Source of the DNA: Hypholoma sublateritium FD-334 SS-4
Lineage: Eukaryota > Basidiomycota > Agaricomycetes > Agaricales > Strophariaceae
Direction: 5' to 3'
DNA length: 64,000 nt
Assembly: GCA_000827495.1 (NCBI GenBank)
Contig: KN817557.1
Coordinates: 65,525 to 129,524, forward strand
Numbering within the stretch: position 1 is the stretch's first letter; the number at the start of each line of letters is the position of its first letter. A program made the translations under genes and the position numbers. This document shows positions 11,362 to 23,123 of the stretch, one piece after another. Under the pieces are notes generated by a model, which had not been told where the DNA came from, did no database searches, and worked only from the letters and a program-made list of their open reading frames with translations.

Positions 11362-13000
11362 ATGTCCACGCTTACTACCGTCGTCCCCTCGCAGACGCCA
11401 AACCCACTGCGTCCAAATCCCGTCGACGAATCTTTACCCGGCGGTGACGGCAATGCGGACCAAGCTGACCCGGCTGTCTGGAAGCGCCGGTTTCACGCCC
11501 TGCAAGAAAGCGTGAACGCTCAGAAAGGGTCTAAAAGAAAGCATGGGTGAGTAAATCTTCAACACCCAAAATCGAATAGGTTTGACAAACTGGAGCTTAT
11601 CTAGCAATGCAACCCCTACCAGTCAGCTGGGACGTGGCATACGCAAGGTTGTCTTCATCTGCGGAGAGATCAAAGACCTGGTCTCTGAATCGGATAACCG
11701 TTGTGCTTACTTGGAAGACCCAGATAACCCCGATCTGGTCAGCGAATTTGAAGAGCTCAACGACGATGAAGTCGTTGAGCTGAAACGCGAGTACGCTCTG
11801 TTTTGCTTATATTTGTTTGTTCTCAAGGCTGATGCTTGATCTCTAAGCTGGGAACGCAGCCACGCCGCTGTTCAAGCGCTCGTCCGCCTCATCCCTAACT
11901 TCCAGAAGAAGATTGACAATGGATCGCCCGAGGAGCTCAATACGTTCTATGTAGATGTGAGTAACGTAGCCCCACATACCAGCATATCTGCTTACTGAGC
12001 CTACAATAGCTTCAGCGCGGCGCTGACAGTGCCCGTAGTGATGACTTGAATCGAATCCGTGCGTGCGTCGCGCATTGGTTGAACACAGCGCAACCCCGCC
12101 CAGAAATTCTGTTGAATCCAAACTGCCGAAAAAATAGAGGAATACAGCACGACGTAACAGGGCGCCTGCTATGCCCTGCCGAGTTTGATTGGAGCGACCT
12201 CGTGTGAGTCAGTTTATGCACCCGATGAAGTAGTCTCACCCTGAATACGAGCAGTGTCCGTGCCAAGCTACGTGCAGGCGAGGAGAACTTCGACTGGCTG
12301 TCCAGTTACCACTCCAGGTGCTTCTACGCAAAGTATAGCCCAAACGCAAATCAGCTGGAGTCTGGGTATTTACAGAGCGCTCTCCTCACCCAGGTGCGTT
12401 GGTATTCCCCCACTTTCTAGTCCATGCTTAGTCCTGCGCATTGCTACAGGTCTACAAAGCCATATTCACGTCCCCCTCATCCGCCAAGAATGCTCCCGAC
12501 GAGGATGATGACGTTGGAAACATGCCTCCAGCCAGGCTGCAGAAAACCTCGTCTGGCAAAGGACGCCTGCGCCGCAATGTGGCATCAAAGGTTCATCTGA
12601 ACGACAAGGCTACTTCCAGATCCATCGCGTATGCTGCCGTACAGGTACGTCCCTTTTTATTGCGCGTCATTCTGCGCTTATCGGCGGCCGACAGCTGCAC
12701 TTTAGCTTGCAAACTGCAGCTTCGTGGGCCTCAATCTACGGAGGATTTGACTACCTGGGGCTGTATAACTATGTGGTTGATTTCTTTGACAATGCCCCTG
12801 GGCCGGCTGCGAAGCAGCGCTCTAAAGAACTAATCGACTGGTGGTCGAGGTAAGCACTGTCCTTTCAGCTTCTAGTAGGGCTCTGACTAAGTTGCGTCCA
12901 TGCCAGGAAAATATTCCCAAACGCCGCCGTTCGTCGTCAAGCAAACACGTCAGCTTCTAGCAAAGCACTGAGGCAGCAGCGTGCGGCTCTCGAAGGCTAG
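11362..13000 (+). CDS. DUF6698 domain protein
   Basis: Eight exons with clean GT-AG borders: 11362-11546, 11605-11790, 11860-11956, 12010-12203, 12255-12393, 12450-12644, 12695-12849 and 12907-13000, the last ending in TAG. The conserved core runs from exon 2 to exon 7: IRKVVFICGEIKDLVSES, then LVRLIPNFQKKID, the block LQRGADSARSDDLNRIR, HDVTGRLLCPAEFDWSD and VYKAIFTSPSSA, and finally SLQTAASWASIYGGFDY. This order and wording is that of the DUF6698 family, expanded in Agaricomycetes and without known function. The N-terminal 60 residues and the C-terminal tail are basic and disordered. All junctions keep frame, so the copy looks intact. Family name is from memory of the motif set; function is unknown. 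Confidence 0.8.
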
Positions 13001-13324
13001 GAGGGCACCTGAGCTGCGTTCGGCGTTTGGCCGACGGTTGCCCACAGCGCTTGCTTCAACTCGCTTAGTTTTCAGTTATGAACCTCAGCGGTCGCTGTAT
13101 TATTGTACTTCCATAATTAAGCGTGCCTTCACCAGCATAGTGTCTCCGTGTGATTTGTTGAGTTCTGTAACAATATGCACTTGAAGGGGCCAAAGCACTG
13201 GCAGTTGGCTATGGCGGGCTCAAACTTCTAAGATAGGTAGCGAAGGAAGGAAGTTGACAAAACAAATGCGTATACAGCGAATGTCATAAACGCGTAGTAC
13301 AGATAGCACATGCATCTAGATAGA

Positions 13325-14630
13325 TTCTGACAGACCACAGCGGCAGGGCCCTAGTAAATCCCGTTTCCAAACCCCCCGCCGTTGCGCTTCGCAGTCACCG
13401 TCAATTGTGCCAGAAAAAGCCGCACCCTTTTCGCGCCTGAGCAGCCCCTCTGAGTCGTGCGTCGGCAGCAACGATGGCCCGAATTCTCCGCCCACGGCTT
13501 CTGGTAAGCTCCGTCGCAATCGCTCCCGTTTGCAAGGCTGATGGGCTGGTGGAGGGCAGCATCAGTCTGCGCCTGCCCTGGGTTCTTGGCCTTCCCGTCT
13601 TCCTGGGGCACTATAGGCCGACAGAGCAAGGCGAGCGTGTAAGCCGCGGCCAGCAGCGTACAGCGCTCTGAGTCCGCTGGCGTCGTCGGGCGGTACTTCT
13701 GGCCCGGTCGAAGCGGTAGGGTCTGCGGCGGATGATGCTTTCAAGCTACCGCACCGCGCCAAGCCGACCGTCAGCGCCCTCCTAGGAGCCGCTGCGCATA
13801 GCGCCGGCGTCCCCAATAGCGCACGGGCCGATGCATGGGCGGCGCTCCGCGACCGCGGCAAGCAGCGCGCGTCAAACCTCGTGCGCAGCAGCTGCGAATG
13901 AGTCGATAGGCCAGCAAACGGCTTGGAAAGCCGCCTTGAAAGGCAGCGTTCCCAGTCAGAGGCACCGTCGCTCACCGCGCCCCTGGGCTGAAGGGGTTCT
14001 TCATGGCCGCGCGAGCTTCTGAAGGAGCGCGCTGCCTTCGCGGTTGGGGCCCAGCCCGCGCGATGGCAAGGAGGCGGCGGATCTCGGGTCGATATTCGCG
14101 CAGGGGCCTGCAGTCGGGGCCATCCCCGCCCGCGGCCAGACGCCGCGAGCGGATGCCAGCGGCAAGGCCGCTAGTCCGATGCAGCCCCCGCGCGAGCGGC
14201 GGTCGAGGAAAGCGTCGCGCCCTCCACGCGCAGGCGACGCGCTCTTGATGCGCGCCGTTCGACTTCGTTGAGGCGTCCGGGCGATGGGAAAAGGGGTACG
14301 TTAGATGAGGAGGGGAGGTGCGAGGGCCCGTCGGCTGATGCCGCGCTGCTGGACGCCTCACACTCCTGACGAAGTGCAGAGGCACCAAGCACCGCGGCAG
14401 CAGATGGGCCGGCCGGGCTCTAGGAGGGCTTTTTGCTCAAAAAAAGCGACGCTTAGCGGGGGGAGAGCGCCAGAGCGGGACGCTCTGGGGTCAGACGGAG
14501 GACTGCTGGCGGCGCCCCGACGCGCGCAAGTGGACGGTGTGGGAGTGAGAACGAACATCAACGTGGTAATACTATGGAACAGGATATTTTACTTGAGATC
14601 AACGAGGCACGTGAACATGTGTTATTTATA
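13325..14630 (+). pseudogene. GC-rich coding relic, unidentified
   Basis: This stretch contrasts with its flanks by high GC and by protein-like plus-strand segments that switch frame. Examples are QRQGPSKSRFQTPRR near 13340, KLPHRAKPTVSALLGAAAHS near 13740-13800, and AADLGSIFAQGPAVGAIPAR near 14070. Stops interrupt each segment and donors and acceptors do not pair to join them. The simplest reading is a decayed Ser/Pro/Ala-rich gene. I do not recognise the family. A minus-strand reading is also possible, because high GC keeps frames open on both strands. The 3' UTR of the DUF6698 gene occupies 13001-13324. Confidence 0.35.
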
Positions 14631-14718
14631 TAAATCGCGTCGCGCGCGACGCGTCGTGCCCGAGTTTCAATTTATACATGATGATGGGTAGTACAGGTGG
14701 TTACTGGCGTACGCATGT

Positions 14719-15313
14719 TCACAGCCTTCGTTGAACTTCGTAAATGAGCTCCTGCAAGGCATTGTTTAGCGCCCGTCTGCCCTCCCTTGCCTCCACAGCG
14801 CTCTTCTCGACGCCCTCCCTGATGGCAGTAATCTCCTCTCGTACCCATCTCATGTGGGCCTCGTCGCTCGATCCAAGTCGCCGTTTTTTGGCAGGGCGGT
14901 CATTTTCGACATCTTCAGAGCCTGGGGGCCTCATCCCCGATAGCGGTTTCTGGGACTGAGCGGGCTGTCAACCACATCCGCCGAATTAGCATGCTGCAGC
15001 GCGGTTAAGTATGGCGGGGCGTTACCTTGGCCCGTTTCGCCAGAGAAGCTTTTCCTTCGAAGTTGGCCAGGTTGTTTGATCCAAGCCCAGCGCTTGCCGG
15101 CCGGCGACTCCGCAAAGGAGAGGGCTCCTCCTCGCTGGACACGTTGATAGGTTGGGGACGGCCCTGAGAACGCACGCCGGCGGCGGGGGCGGGAGGAGAG
15201 CTTTCACGCTGTCGTATGGGAGGGAAATCGGAGTACTCTGCGTCGGAGCTTTCCTGAGTTTGCGACAATCCGCTGCGATTGCTGGAGGGTTTGTTACGAC
15301 GGTAGCGCTCCAT
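14719..15313 (-). CDS. Small nuclear-type protein with C-terminal coiled coil
   Basis: Two exons, about 15313-15017 and 14956-14719, joined across a roughly 60-nt intron (donor GTAACG, acceptor TTGACAG). Exon 1 is Ser/Pro-rich and disordered (QTQESSDAEYSDF, INVSSEEEPSPL). Exon 2 has a basic PAKKRRL patch that fits a nuclear localisation signal, then about 45 residues of amphipathic helix (VREEITAIREGVEKSAVEAR, LNNALQELIYEVQRRL) typical of a coiled coil. The predicted length is about 180 residues. No catalytic motif is visible and I do not recognise the family. The ATG at 15313 is chosen because upstream sequence in frame is interrupted. It sits between lineage-specific genes and could be a DNA-binding accessory or regulator, but that is speculation. 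Confidence 0.55.
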
Positions 15314-16049
15314 TTGGGGGGGAAGTTCGGACTAACCACTCACGAGTCATGGCTGAGTCCTTAAGCATCTGGATGAGGTCTGCGTAGTAGTGGAGTGCGA
15401 CGAAAGCCCCTTCCTTTTGGCCCATGGAGACAAGTGGAGTGGCGCGCCTGGGTCTCTAGCTGCGAGTAGTGGCGGCTGAAGCGCTAGAGATCCGAGTACA
15501 TACTACATACTACTTACACAAACAATATCCCAACTTAGTCGCCGTGACAGGCTGGTCACGCGCATTCACGTTGCTTGCGAACTTGCGACAAAATATTTCA
15601 ACTCAGTTCCCTAAGCCCTTTTCCACTGACCTCGAAACGGAGAGCTCGCCTGCCTTGCCTGATTTGTACACACTACATGCGCTTTTGAAGGTATGCCGGA
15701 GCAGGCCGAGCGGTATACACTCCAACCCCCCTAACGAAAGCTAACTCCCCTCATAGTATTGGCCTATACACTTAGCACACCTGCCGGAGGCGGGCTAGAC
15801 CCGTCTCCAATGCCTCCGTTTGCTCTTAACCTCAAGCAAGTTCGATGCAAGGGGATACGCTGACGACTGTGGAGTGGACCGCCCGCTGCTGTAAACATTC
15901 TCGGGAGGGAGTGGGACGGTACGTACATCAAACTTGGTTTGTCCCCGTTGCCTTTTTTGTTTTCCATGGATGGTAGGTGTTTTTTTTTTTTGCTTAACGC
16001 TCTCTTCCTTGCATTAGTACCTGGCGCCGTTCGTCGAAAAGACCTAGTC
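15314..16049. other. Intergenic region before viroplasmin-like gene
   Basis: Head-to-head spacer between the minus-strand coiled-coil gene and the plus-strand gene at 16050. It contains a T11 run near 15980. An in-frame ATG at 15966 would add a hydrophobic leader across the T run, but the homology-like part starts much later, so this is read as 5' UTR. Nothing else supportable. Confidence 0.4.
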
Positions 16050-16836
16050 ATGGACAACAAACCTCAGTCTCCCATGGAAGGACGCAACGTAAACGAGATG
16101 AACGCCAGAGGTGCTCTCAATCACTCTAGTGTGCGAGTCGTCAAGGCCTCTGAGCTTGTGCTGCCCTTTAAAGGGTGGTACCCTGGTCGCGAATACTATA
16201 TCGTCCCCAGAGGCTTGGATGTAGGCGTGTTTGTCGACATGTGAGTCCTCATCTTGGCTACTCGTTTATACCGCTTATACCAAGAGAGACAGGTCGGAGG
16301 TCCATCGCTCCATTGGGCCGTTTTCCTCGCTCATGTGGGTGACCTGCAGAACGTGGCGGGATACCGTCGCCATGTGGCATATGGCTTGCGAGACCGACGC
16401 CGTCTCCATCCTCCGCGAGGGTGCCAGTCGGAATGCCTCCGCTTCTGCCGCAGCTACGACTTCAGCGCCTCGTCCCAACACCGGCATCCCTGCTGCTTGT
16501 CGCCTTACTTCCAATAGGCCGGCTGTTCTCGCCTCACAGTCCCCAACCACTACTACCTCAGCCTCAACTCTGACCAGGCGGCCTCCCTTAGGTGTTGTTG
16601 CATCCGACCATAACGACGACGGCAACTACGACGATAGCCGCGAGAGTGTTGGCCCCTGCGGCAGCGCGACCGCCTTGAAGGGCCACAAGTCCCGTCCATC
16701 TGATGCATCCTGCTCTGGCTACGAGTTTTCAGGCGCGGCCTCCGTAGCGCATGCTCAATCGCCCACCTCCAATCCCTTCCAACCCGCTACCCGGTACAAA
16801 CGCGCCTCCAAGAAGAGGAGGCTGTATCGCGAATAG
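16050..16836 (+). CDS. Protein with viroplasmin / RNase H1-N-like domain
   Basis: Two exons, 16050-16240 and 16287-16836, joined across a 46-nt intron (GTGAGT...CCAAGAG) and coding about 246 residues. The end of exon 1 carries GWYPGREYYIVPRGLDVGVF, the first beta-strand pair of the small hybrid-binding domain found at the N-terminus of RNase H1 and in viroplasmin-type proteins (YYVV.RGR..GIF). Exon 2 continues with a diverged HRSIGPF segment and WRDTVAMWHMACETD, which occupies the place of the domain's helix (F.T..EA..W...C). The rest is Ser/Thr/Ala-rich and disordered, ending with a basic RYKRASKKRRL tail. No RNase H catalytic domain is present, so at most it binds nucleic acid. Such stand-alone domains are common in agaric genomes; function unknown. 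Confidence 0.65.
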
Positions 16837-17982
16837 AACTAAAGAGAGAAGGTGTGCCCTGATGGCGTGCGCTGCCCTCGCGCTGACCACAGCTGATCAC
16901 CCACTCGAATCGTAGACGTGTTTCCCTGCCTTCGCCGAGCTACCGGGCGACTACAGCCTACACCCACGCCACTTCGACAGCTCAGACATGGGCTAGAAGG
17001 GGCCCAAACTCTGATAGGCGTTGCTTCAGTAGCAGTCGCAGTGGTCAAATATGTACAATTATACGGAGCCAGTGAGAGTAATCAAAAAATTTCCCATTCC
17101 TGTTAGAAGATGAGCTGCATGCGGCGCCGTAGATTTGCAAATCGTTCCAACTCCTCAGCTATTTTTCACCTGGCAAAGACAGGCGACTGATTCCACTCAC
17201 CCACGTCCGAAGAGCAGGGTCTGGCCGTGCCGCATTCTAGGTATTTACATCCAGTTCTCCTTAATAGGGTCGCTTGTCCTCATACCTTCAGTAACCATAG
17301 CTTACTCCAATACTCCAGCCCAAGCCAACTGCAGCTTATAATATGCATTGTACTGCGGCGTGATTCCAGACAATCCTGAGTCATCGCCGATCGGCCAACA
17401 TTCGCTATTTTGATCCTTTACACTACAGCATATCCACTGAGCAGGGCACCGTCGGGCACGGGGAGCGAATTAGAACACACGAGGCTTTTGTATGACAGAA
17501 CAAGACGTCGATGGAGTACTGCTCATAGTACGTCTCCACTTCATGTAAAGATTGCCATTGGCATCATATAGCATCATATAGTGGTCATATGGGACACTTT
17601 TTGAGCCTTAGACGAAAGAAGTTTGGAGTTCGCGGAGCAGGCCACGGTTCTTATGCCTCACAGCCTTGTCACAGCCTCTTGGTTTAAATAAAAATTGAAT
17701 AAAAAGTCTTTTGACTCAAAGCTTTATGTAGTTTCGTCCAATTATATCGGCTCCAACTGTATCCAAAATAGAAAATTATCTAAATGGGATAGTATCCGAC
17801 GTCCGGTGCTGAGCGCGGCTGAATCATCTTATTTTTGAAATCGCTGAGACCCACCTGCTACTATGTACTATGTATAAGTGCACCGTGAGTCGTGACACTG
17901 CTCCTAAGTTCCTAAATGGTCCGTTTCGATTGCTCCCTCCTCTGTAATTTGGAATCCTCAGGCCATTGAACTCCTCGTCGAA
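16837..17982. other. Intergenic region, 1.1 kb
   Basis: No coding signal beyond chance frames. It holds the 3' end of the viroplasmin-like gene and the promoter of the next plus-strand gene. A short direct repeat CATCATATAG occurs near 17562-17580. Confidence 0.4.
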
Positions 17983-19572
17983 ATGTACGAACCTGCTACT
18001 GTTGGCCACTATAGCGGCCATTCTTTGCGTGCATCCTCAACCTTTTCATACCAAAAGGAAAGAGCATCCGCCCCTGGGCTTTCAAAAGCCCCTGATGGAG
18101 TGCCGATGCTGTCCAGTAAACAAAGAGAATCTCGTATGCGAAGACTGGTAAGTAAACCAGGATTTTCTCAATAATATACCTACTAATATGTAGAATAGCC
18201 AGAGCCGGAAGAACCCCGTAGTTTCGCTGCACCTTTGACGCCTCTTCAACCATCGCTCTCTATTTCTCTACTCGATAAAGTTGGCCCGCCAGACTGCGAT
18301 GACAACGCCAGCTACCTACAGGCCACCGCCCAACTCAAACCCGTTATTGAAGGCAAAATATATAGTGCCGATATAAACAATGTTTCGCCAGAGACTTTTG
18401 ACCGTCTCCAGTGTGTGAACGGGTGGGAAAAGTTACGGTACGTTATATCTTCAGACACAATCTCTGACAAGTTGCTAACGGATGGATTGAAGACTGACTT
18501 ATTACCCTTCGCATGAGCTCCTCTCTGTCAAGTTCCCCTTGTTCCCTCACGAGGTAATGAATAACATCACCACTGTGCTACCCCGGACAGAGTCCGCAAC
18601 CACAGCATCCGATTTTGCTCTACCACCCCCTTACCAAGGCGGCTGTTCGGAAGTCATGCTGAGCGACGGCACAATCAAGGCGCCAGACCAAAGCATCTAC
18701 GATCCCCGTTGGCTTCCTGGCGCAGGCGACGACGACGACGATGGCCCAACGTATCCCACTCTCGTATGGGAAGTTGGGTATTCTGAATCAGCGAAGCAAT
18801 TAAGTATTGACTGCGCTCGCTGGATCCTTACCTCCTTTTCAAACACGATGACAGCCTACGGCATCGACATCGAGAGTTCCGGACCTACCCGACGTGGCGT
18901 TCGAGGGCCACTGAGCAAGATTACTGTGAACAAGTGGACACTGCGGGAATTCGTTGGGAAAGACAAGAATGCGACTGACGACCAGTGTGGAAAATTCAGG
19001 CGGCTTGACGAATACGATGACGACTCCGACCATGTTGTTCCTTTGGCGTCGGAGTACGTATACAGTTTAAGGATGTCGAAGAGGCGCATCAGCACCTGGT
19101 GGGCAATTAATAAAGATACAGTAGTAAGCTCTTTCGAGTATGTCGACTTTGAACCTATCTCACAACCTTTCAGATTTATCAGAGAGATCATCACACTGAC
19201 GACACATTCGAGCACTCGGGCTCCATCGTTATTACGAAAGGTCAGGTGTACCGCAACGCCAAGGACACCCCATACGACAAGGAGGTATACGGTGAGGTGC
19301 CATACACTTCTATCATCCATGCTGTGCAAGAGGGTTTCAAGCGGCAGGTCCGCGCAGATGCGAAAAGAAGAAAGGCTGTGAGCGGTAGCATCAGCAACAC
19401 CGAGAAGAAGCGCAACCTGGAATTCAGCCGGGCTATGAGTCTCAAATCCCGCAAATTGAATCCCTCGAGCGATGCAGGCCCAGGATTCCACCGGGCAAGG
19501 CCAGAGCCCCAGTCAGACAGCGACGAAGATGACTTAAAGGACTTTGACTCTTCTTCAGCTGCCGAAGACTGA
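17983..19572 (+). CDS. Uma2-like (PD-(D/E)XK-type) hypothetical protein
   Basis: Four exons: 17983-18147, 18199-18437, 18493-19123 and 19174-19572, all with GT-AG borders and consistent phase, giving 477 residues. The central part has APDQSIYDPRWLPG, an acidic loop, then YPTLVWEVGYSESAKQL. This D...EVGYSxS arrangement matches the pattern of Uma2-type restriction-endonuclease-fold proteins (PD....D...(V/I)EV..S). A later KWTLREFVGK and SEYVYSLRMSKRRISTWWA block is shared among agaric members as I remember them. The C-terminus is Lys/Arg- and acidic-rich, suggesting a nuclear protein. The classical catalytic lysine cannot be assigned by eye, so nuclease activity is not claimed. Neighbouring genes include HNH-type and RNase H1-N-like families. 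Confidence 0.65.
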
Positions 19573-21884
19573 GCTGCCTGTATTTTTTGTTCAAATTAGT
19601 TTACATATTACAAATGCCTCGACCTGTTGTATTATTTAAGTACTTGTAATGTGACGTGCGTTTCGGATTCTCTCTAGTCAGTTTGTGTTACAGGTCAACC
19701 GGTCACAACTTAGTCATGTACAACCTTTCTTGAGTCTTGTCTTACTTCGTATTGAACGTGCAGCCAACTATCTGTCGCCAACGATCGCCCACATAGTTTG
19801 ATGGTTGTGCGGGCGTTGACCTGTGTCACCGACGCCCTCAGGCTGGTCTCATTAGACCCAGAAAACACTCACTATGAGTATTTCAGCTCATACGGATGAT
19901 ATCGAGACACGACAGTGAGTGGGTCGCTTGTTCCTTGCCAGTGCCTTGCTCTGATGCTCTGCCAGTAAACAGCGCGTCCCGGAGAGTTGCTGCGCCCTCA
20001 GCTCTTAGCAGACATCTCTCCGTGACCTTGTGCATCTGACATCGCCGATGTGTTTGGAGAACACGGTACACGACACGCCCGCCTCATCATTCCCATCTCG
20101 GTACTTTTCAATGCAAACAGTCGCCCCTCCCTGAGCCTACATTGTACTCTCATTTAGAGCTCTTCTACGTCCTCCAACGCATAGCAAATTCAATGAATTC
20201 ATGGGACTCCAGCGCGACGGCTAATTCTCCAACACTGGCGCATCCTCGAGGAGTTTGTTTCCGCGGAGGACTAACAGGCGCCACCCACCGCTGCCGCACT
20301 ATTCGACACCGACGATTTTCGCGGGAAGCTCGGACGCCACCATCATCCGCTCAGCTACGCATGCGCAACCACCTCGGAAAACTTCGACCCCGATTTCGAC
20401 AACGCGGATACCTACAACCGCCTACCACCGTCGCTTAGCACATCACGGTCTAGCATCCTTGAGTCTGGTGCATCCCCGAGTGTCGCGTCAAGTCCCCCCG
20501 AACACGTTTGCACCGTTGTCGTACGCGAGCTCGGCTTACCTCGCGCAGCGAATACGCATTGGGGAAAAGAACATGGACATCATGGAAGGCTCTAGCGCGG
20601 CGTCGTTGGCGGCATGAAGTTGGTGCCGACAACGCCTGTATGAGGCGGAGCCAGGGCACGCTCGTTAGACATGCCGAAGCTCTGGTACAAATCTAATTTG
20701 GTACGTTTTTTGAAAAACCTGCTGTTCACTGCATCAGCCGCTTCACCGGGCACCCTCACACTTGTGTCCGTATCCTGCGTGTCCTCGTCCTACTCGCCCC
20801 TTCTGAAGCATCTTCTTCCTAGCGCCCAAGATGCCCCTGAAATCCCGAACGGTGCGTATCACTTCTCAAAGGTGCGGGGAGGTCGTCGGACTGACGCACC
20901 TGAGCCAGACCAGATCCGGGCGTGAGTATTCGTCGCTGTGTGCGCCCCTGCACTCCAGGCTGGCAGTGACTCCGAGGCGGTCTGAGGCACTGTGACGTAC
21001 TGTGGAGCAGTCGGCGGTTAGTTTGTGGGGGTGTGCAAAGGTAGAGAAGCTCCACAGGTATGTAGCCTGTAGGTATATAAGCACGACCACCCTGCTTGTA
21101 TATATCGACACCTCCTGCCCCAATCCCTCAAGTAAACTGGGTTAGTCGACTAAAGTATGTCACGCACTGCTTCCTTTGAATTCCCTCTTGCTCAACCAGT
21201 AGACTTTCAGCCCCCCTTTGGAGTGTGATTCTTTCTTGGGTGCACGTCGTCTCTACGACATTTGCAAGTGGTTTTGGTGCGTGCCCGCTCTCTTTCTACC
21301 CCGCATTTTGAACCCACACATCCCGTAGATACGAGGGCAGTGGCTTGCTCATGAGCACACATGCCGCGCGCCTCTGCCCTTGCTCTGCCCCTGCCCCTGT
21401 GCACGCCACTTGTCTCGGTATGTGGAGGTGTGGTTTATTGCAGATCTCTGCGGGTCTCGCTGAAGAAAAAATAAAGGAAAGGCCCTTTGGTGCGTCTCCA
21501 ATCCATCCACTGTGCTCGAGGCTTCACTCTGCTCACTTCACAGGCTCGCCCGTCTTGTGCATCGGCCGAGCGCCGCTTCGTAGCATCCGCACGCTGCACA
21601 GGATGCTCTCTTGATGCTCGCGACCCGAGCTACTAACGCCCTTGAGCGGCCTAGCAGTGGCCCGGAATCAGATAAGGCAATGGATTCCTCACGTGCCAGT
21701 TTATGCAGAAAGGCTGTTCGGGTAGAGAATTGGAAAGGAGAAGGGAGCATAGTATATGAGAGCCATCAATCATTTACTTCATGTAAGTACTAGTAGTAGC
21801 CGCATGTACAGTTTGTAATGCATAGCTTTTATTTTTCTTTCTGGCGTGATCCGCAAACAATTTTCATTCAATTCACAGCAGTTT
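19573..21884. other. 2.3 kb region with weak coding traces
   Basis: No gene model holds. A plus-strand frame at about 20290-20590 (ALFDTDDFRGKL, NFDPDFDNADTYNRLPPS) reads like a protein and is preceded by a branch-point and acceptor (GACTAACAG at 20272-20280), but no matching upstream exon or continuation was found. 21200-21780 has short frames only. The traces may belong to a decayed gene or to small unrecognised exons. Confidence 0.35.
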
Positions 21885-22905
21885 ATATGGATTCCGGAGA
21901 ATCCATTAGCTCGCAGACAACTGATAAGAGCATTGCAGTAGCTTTGTCGCCATACGGAGGTAGGACACATGTTATAAAATATATGGTAATGCAAAAGTAC
22001 TGCCATAGGCTCACAACATCGCGCCTGAAAGCCTTTAAGTCATAAGCTGTTGTAATGTGACACTTTATAAATAATTGAGCAAGATATGTCAATGGCTCTG
22101 TCGTTGATCCAAAAGGACAGCATGAATTCTGTGATATTCAGCATTATTATGATAAACTCACGACACCCGTCTGATAGCCCCTCAATTTGCAGCGCATTGT
22201 AAGCCTCCGAACCCCTGATATATTGTGGATATTCGACGATAATCTTACAGCGGCTCTGTAATCATACAGAAGAAAAACTTCAGCTCTATGTTACTGCGAC
22301 AAACCCATGACATCCCATGAAGTAGTCACTTAGCTTGCTGTGTGTTGTGAATCTCCGAGCCTCTTATACCCTGCGGACAGTCGATGAGAACCCTACGGCG
22401 GCTCTGTCGTCGCGCGGAAGGAAAGTATCAGTTGTATAGCATAGTAGCGGTTCTGGCATGAATTCCGTGGTAATGCAATGTTAGTGCAACAAGTTCACGA
22501 CATCCCTATCTGGTAGCCTCTGAAGCTGCAGTTCGTTGTGAGCCTCCGAGCCTCCGATATCCTGTAGATAGTTGATGAGAATTGTACAGCGGCTCCGTCA
22601 TCATATGGAAGGAAAACATCAACTACGTAGCCCCGCGAACATTATTACACCAAATGCGCGATATTGCATCTAGATTATTAGCCGGGCCTACAGCCATCTA
22701 CACATATACGGTGTTGTAAACCTCCGAAAATCCGATGCCTAGCAGACAATTAATGAGAGTATTGCAGCCACTGCATCATCATACAGAAGGAGATATTAAC
22801 TCCACGGTAGCGCAACGTCGTTATGACGAAATCGCAAAACCACGTCTAGATTATCAGTTGGACCTAAGGCTATCTACGCATATCTGGCATTGTGAAATGA
22901 TCTGA
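21885..22905. repeat. Diverged tandem array, about seven 150-190 bp units
   Basis: A motif block recurs in order: a TGTGA/TGTAA run into (G/A)CCTCCGA, then GCAGACA..TGATGAGA, CAGCGGCTCTGTCATCATA, GAAGGA and a CACGACATCC spacer. Anchors of the CCTCCGA position lie near 21893, 22056, 22203, 22351, 22542, 22720 and 22899, giving spacings of 163, 147, 148, 191, 178 and 179 bp. Copies share perhaps two thirds of positions, many differences being C-to-T or A-to-G transitions. No open frame is conserved between units, so the array is non-coding. It resembles an old minisatellite or satellite block. Exact boundaries are uncertain because the end units fade. Confidence 0.75.
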
Positions 22906-23123
22906 AATACGCCCACTTCTTCGTAGCGTCGACAATCGTCCGCAATGCATTTTAAGTGTTCATATGATTAGATAAGAACCTCCTTAATTTCCTGATGATA
23001 TGCGTAATTCCGTGCACCGTACCCGCGATCCGCTTCGTCCACGTTCAGCGGCACACGGCGCGTGCAGATGAGTTTCCGGCCCAAGGAGACGCCAGTGCCT
23101 TGTATGCACGAGATGGGTAGAAT

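Noticed and set aside
15966..16049. Upstream in-frame ATG adding a hydrophobic leader to the viroplasmin-like protein
   Set aside because: The leader arises from a run of T and lies before a natural ATG; the domain does not need it and a signal peptide would not fit a nucleic-acid-binding domain.
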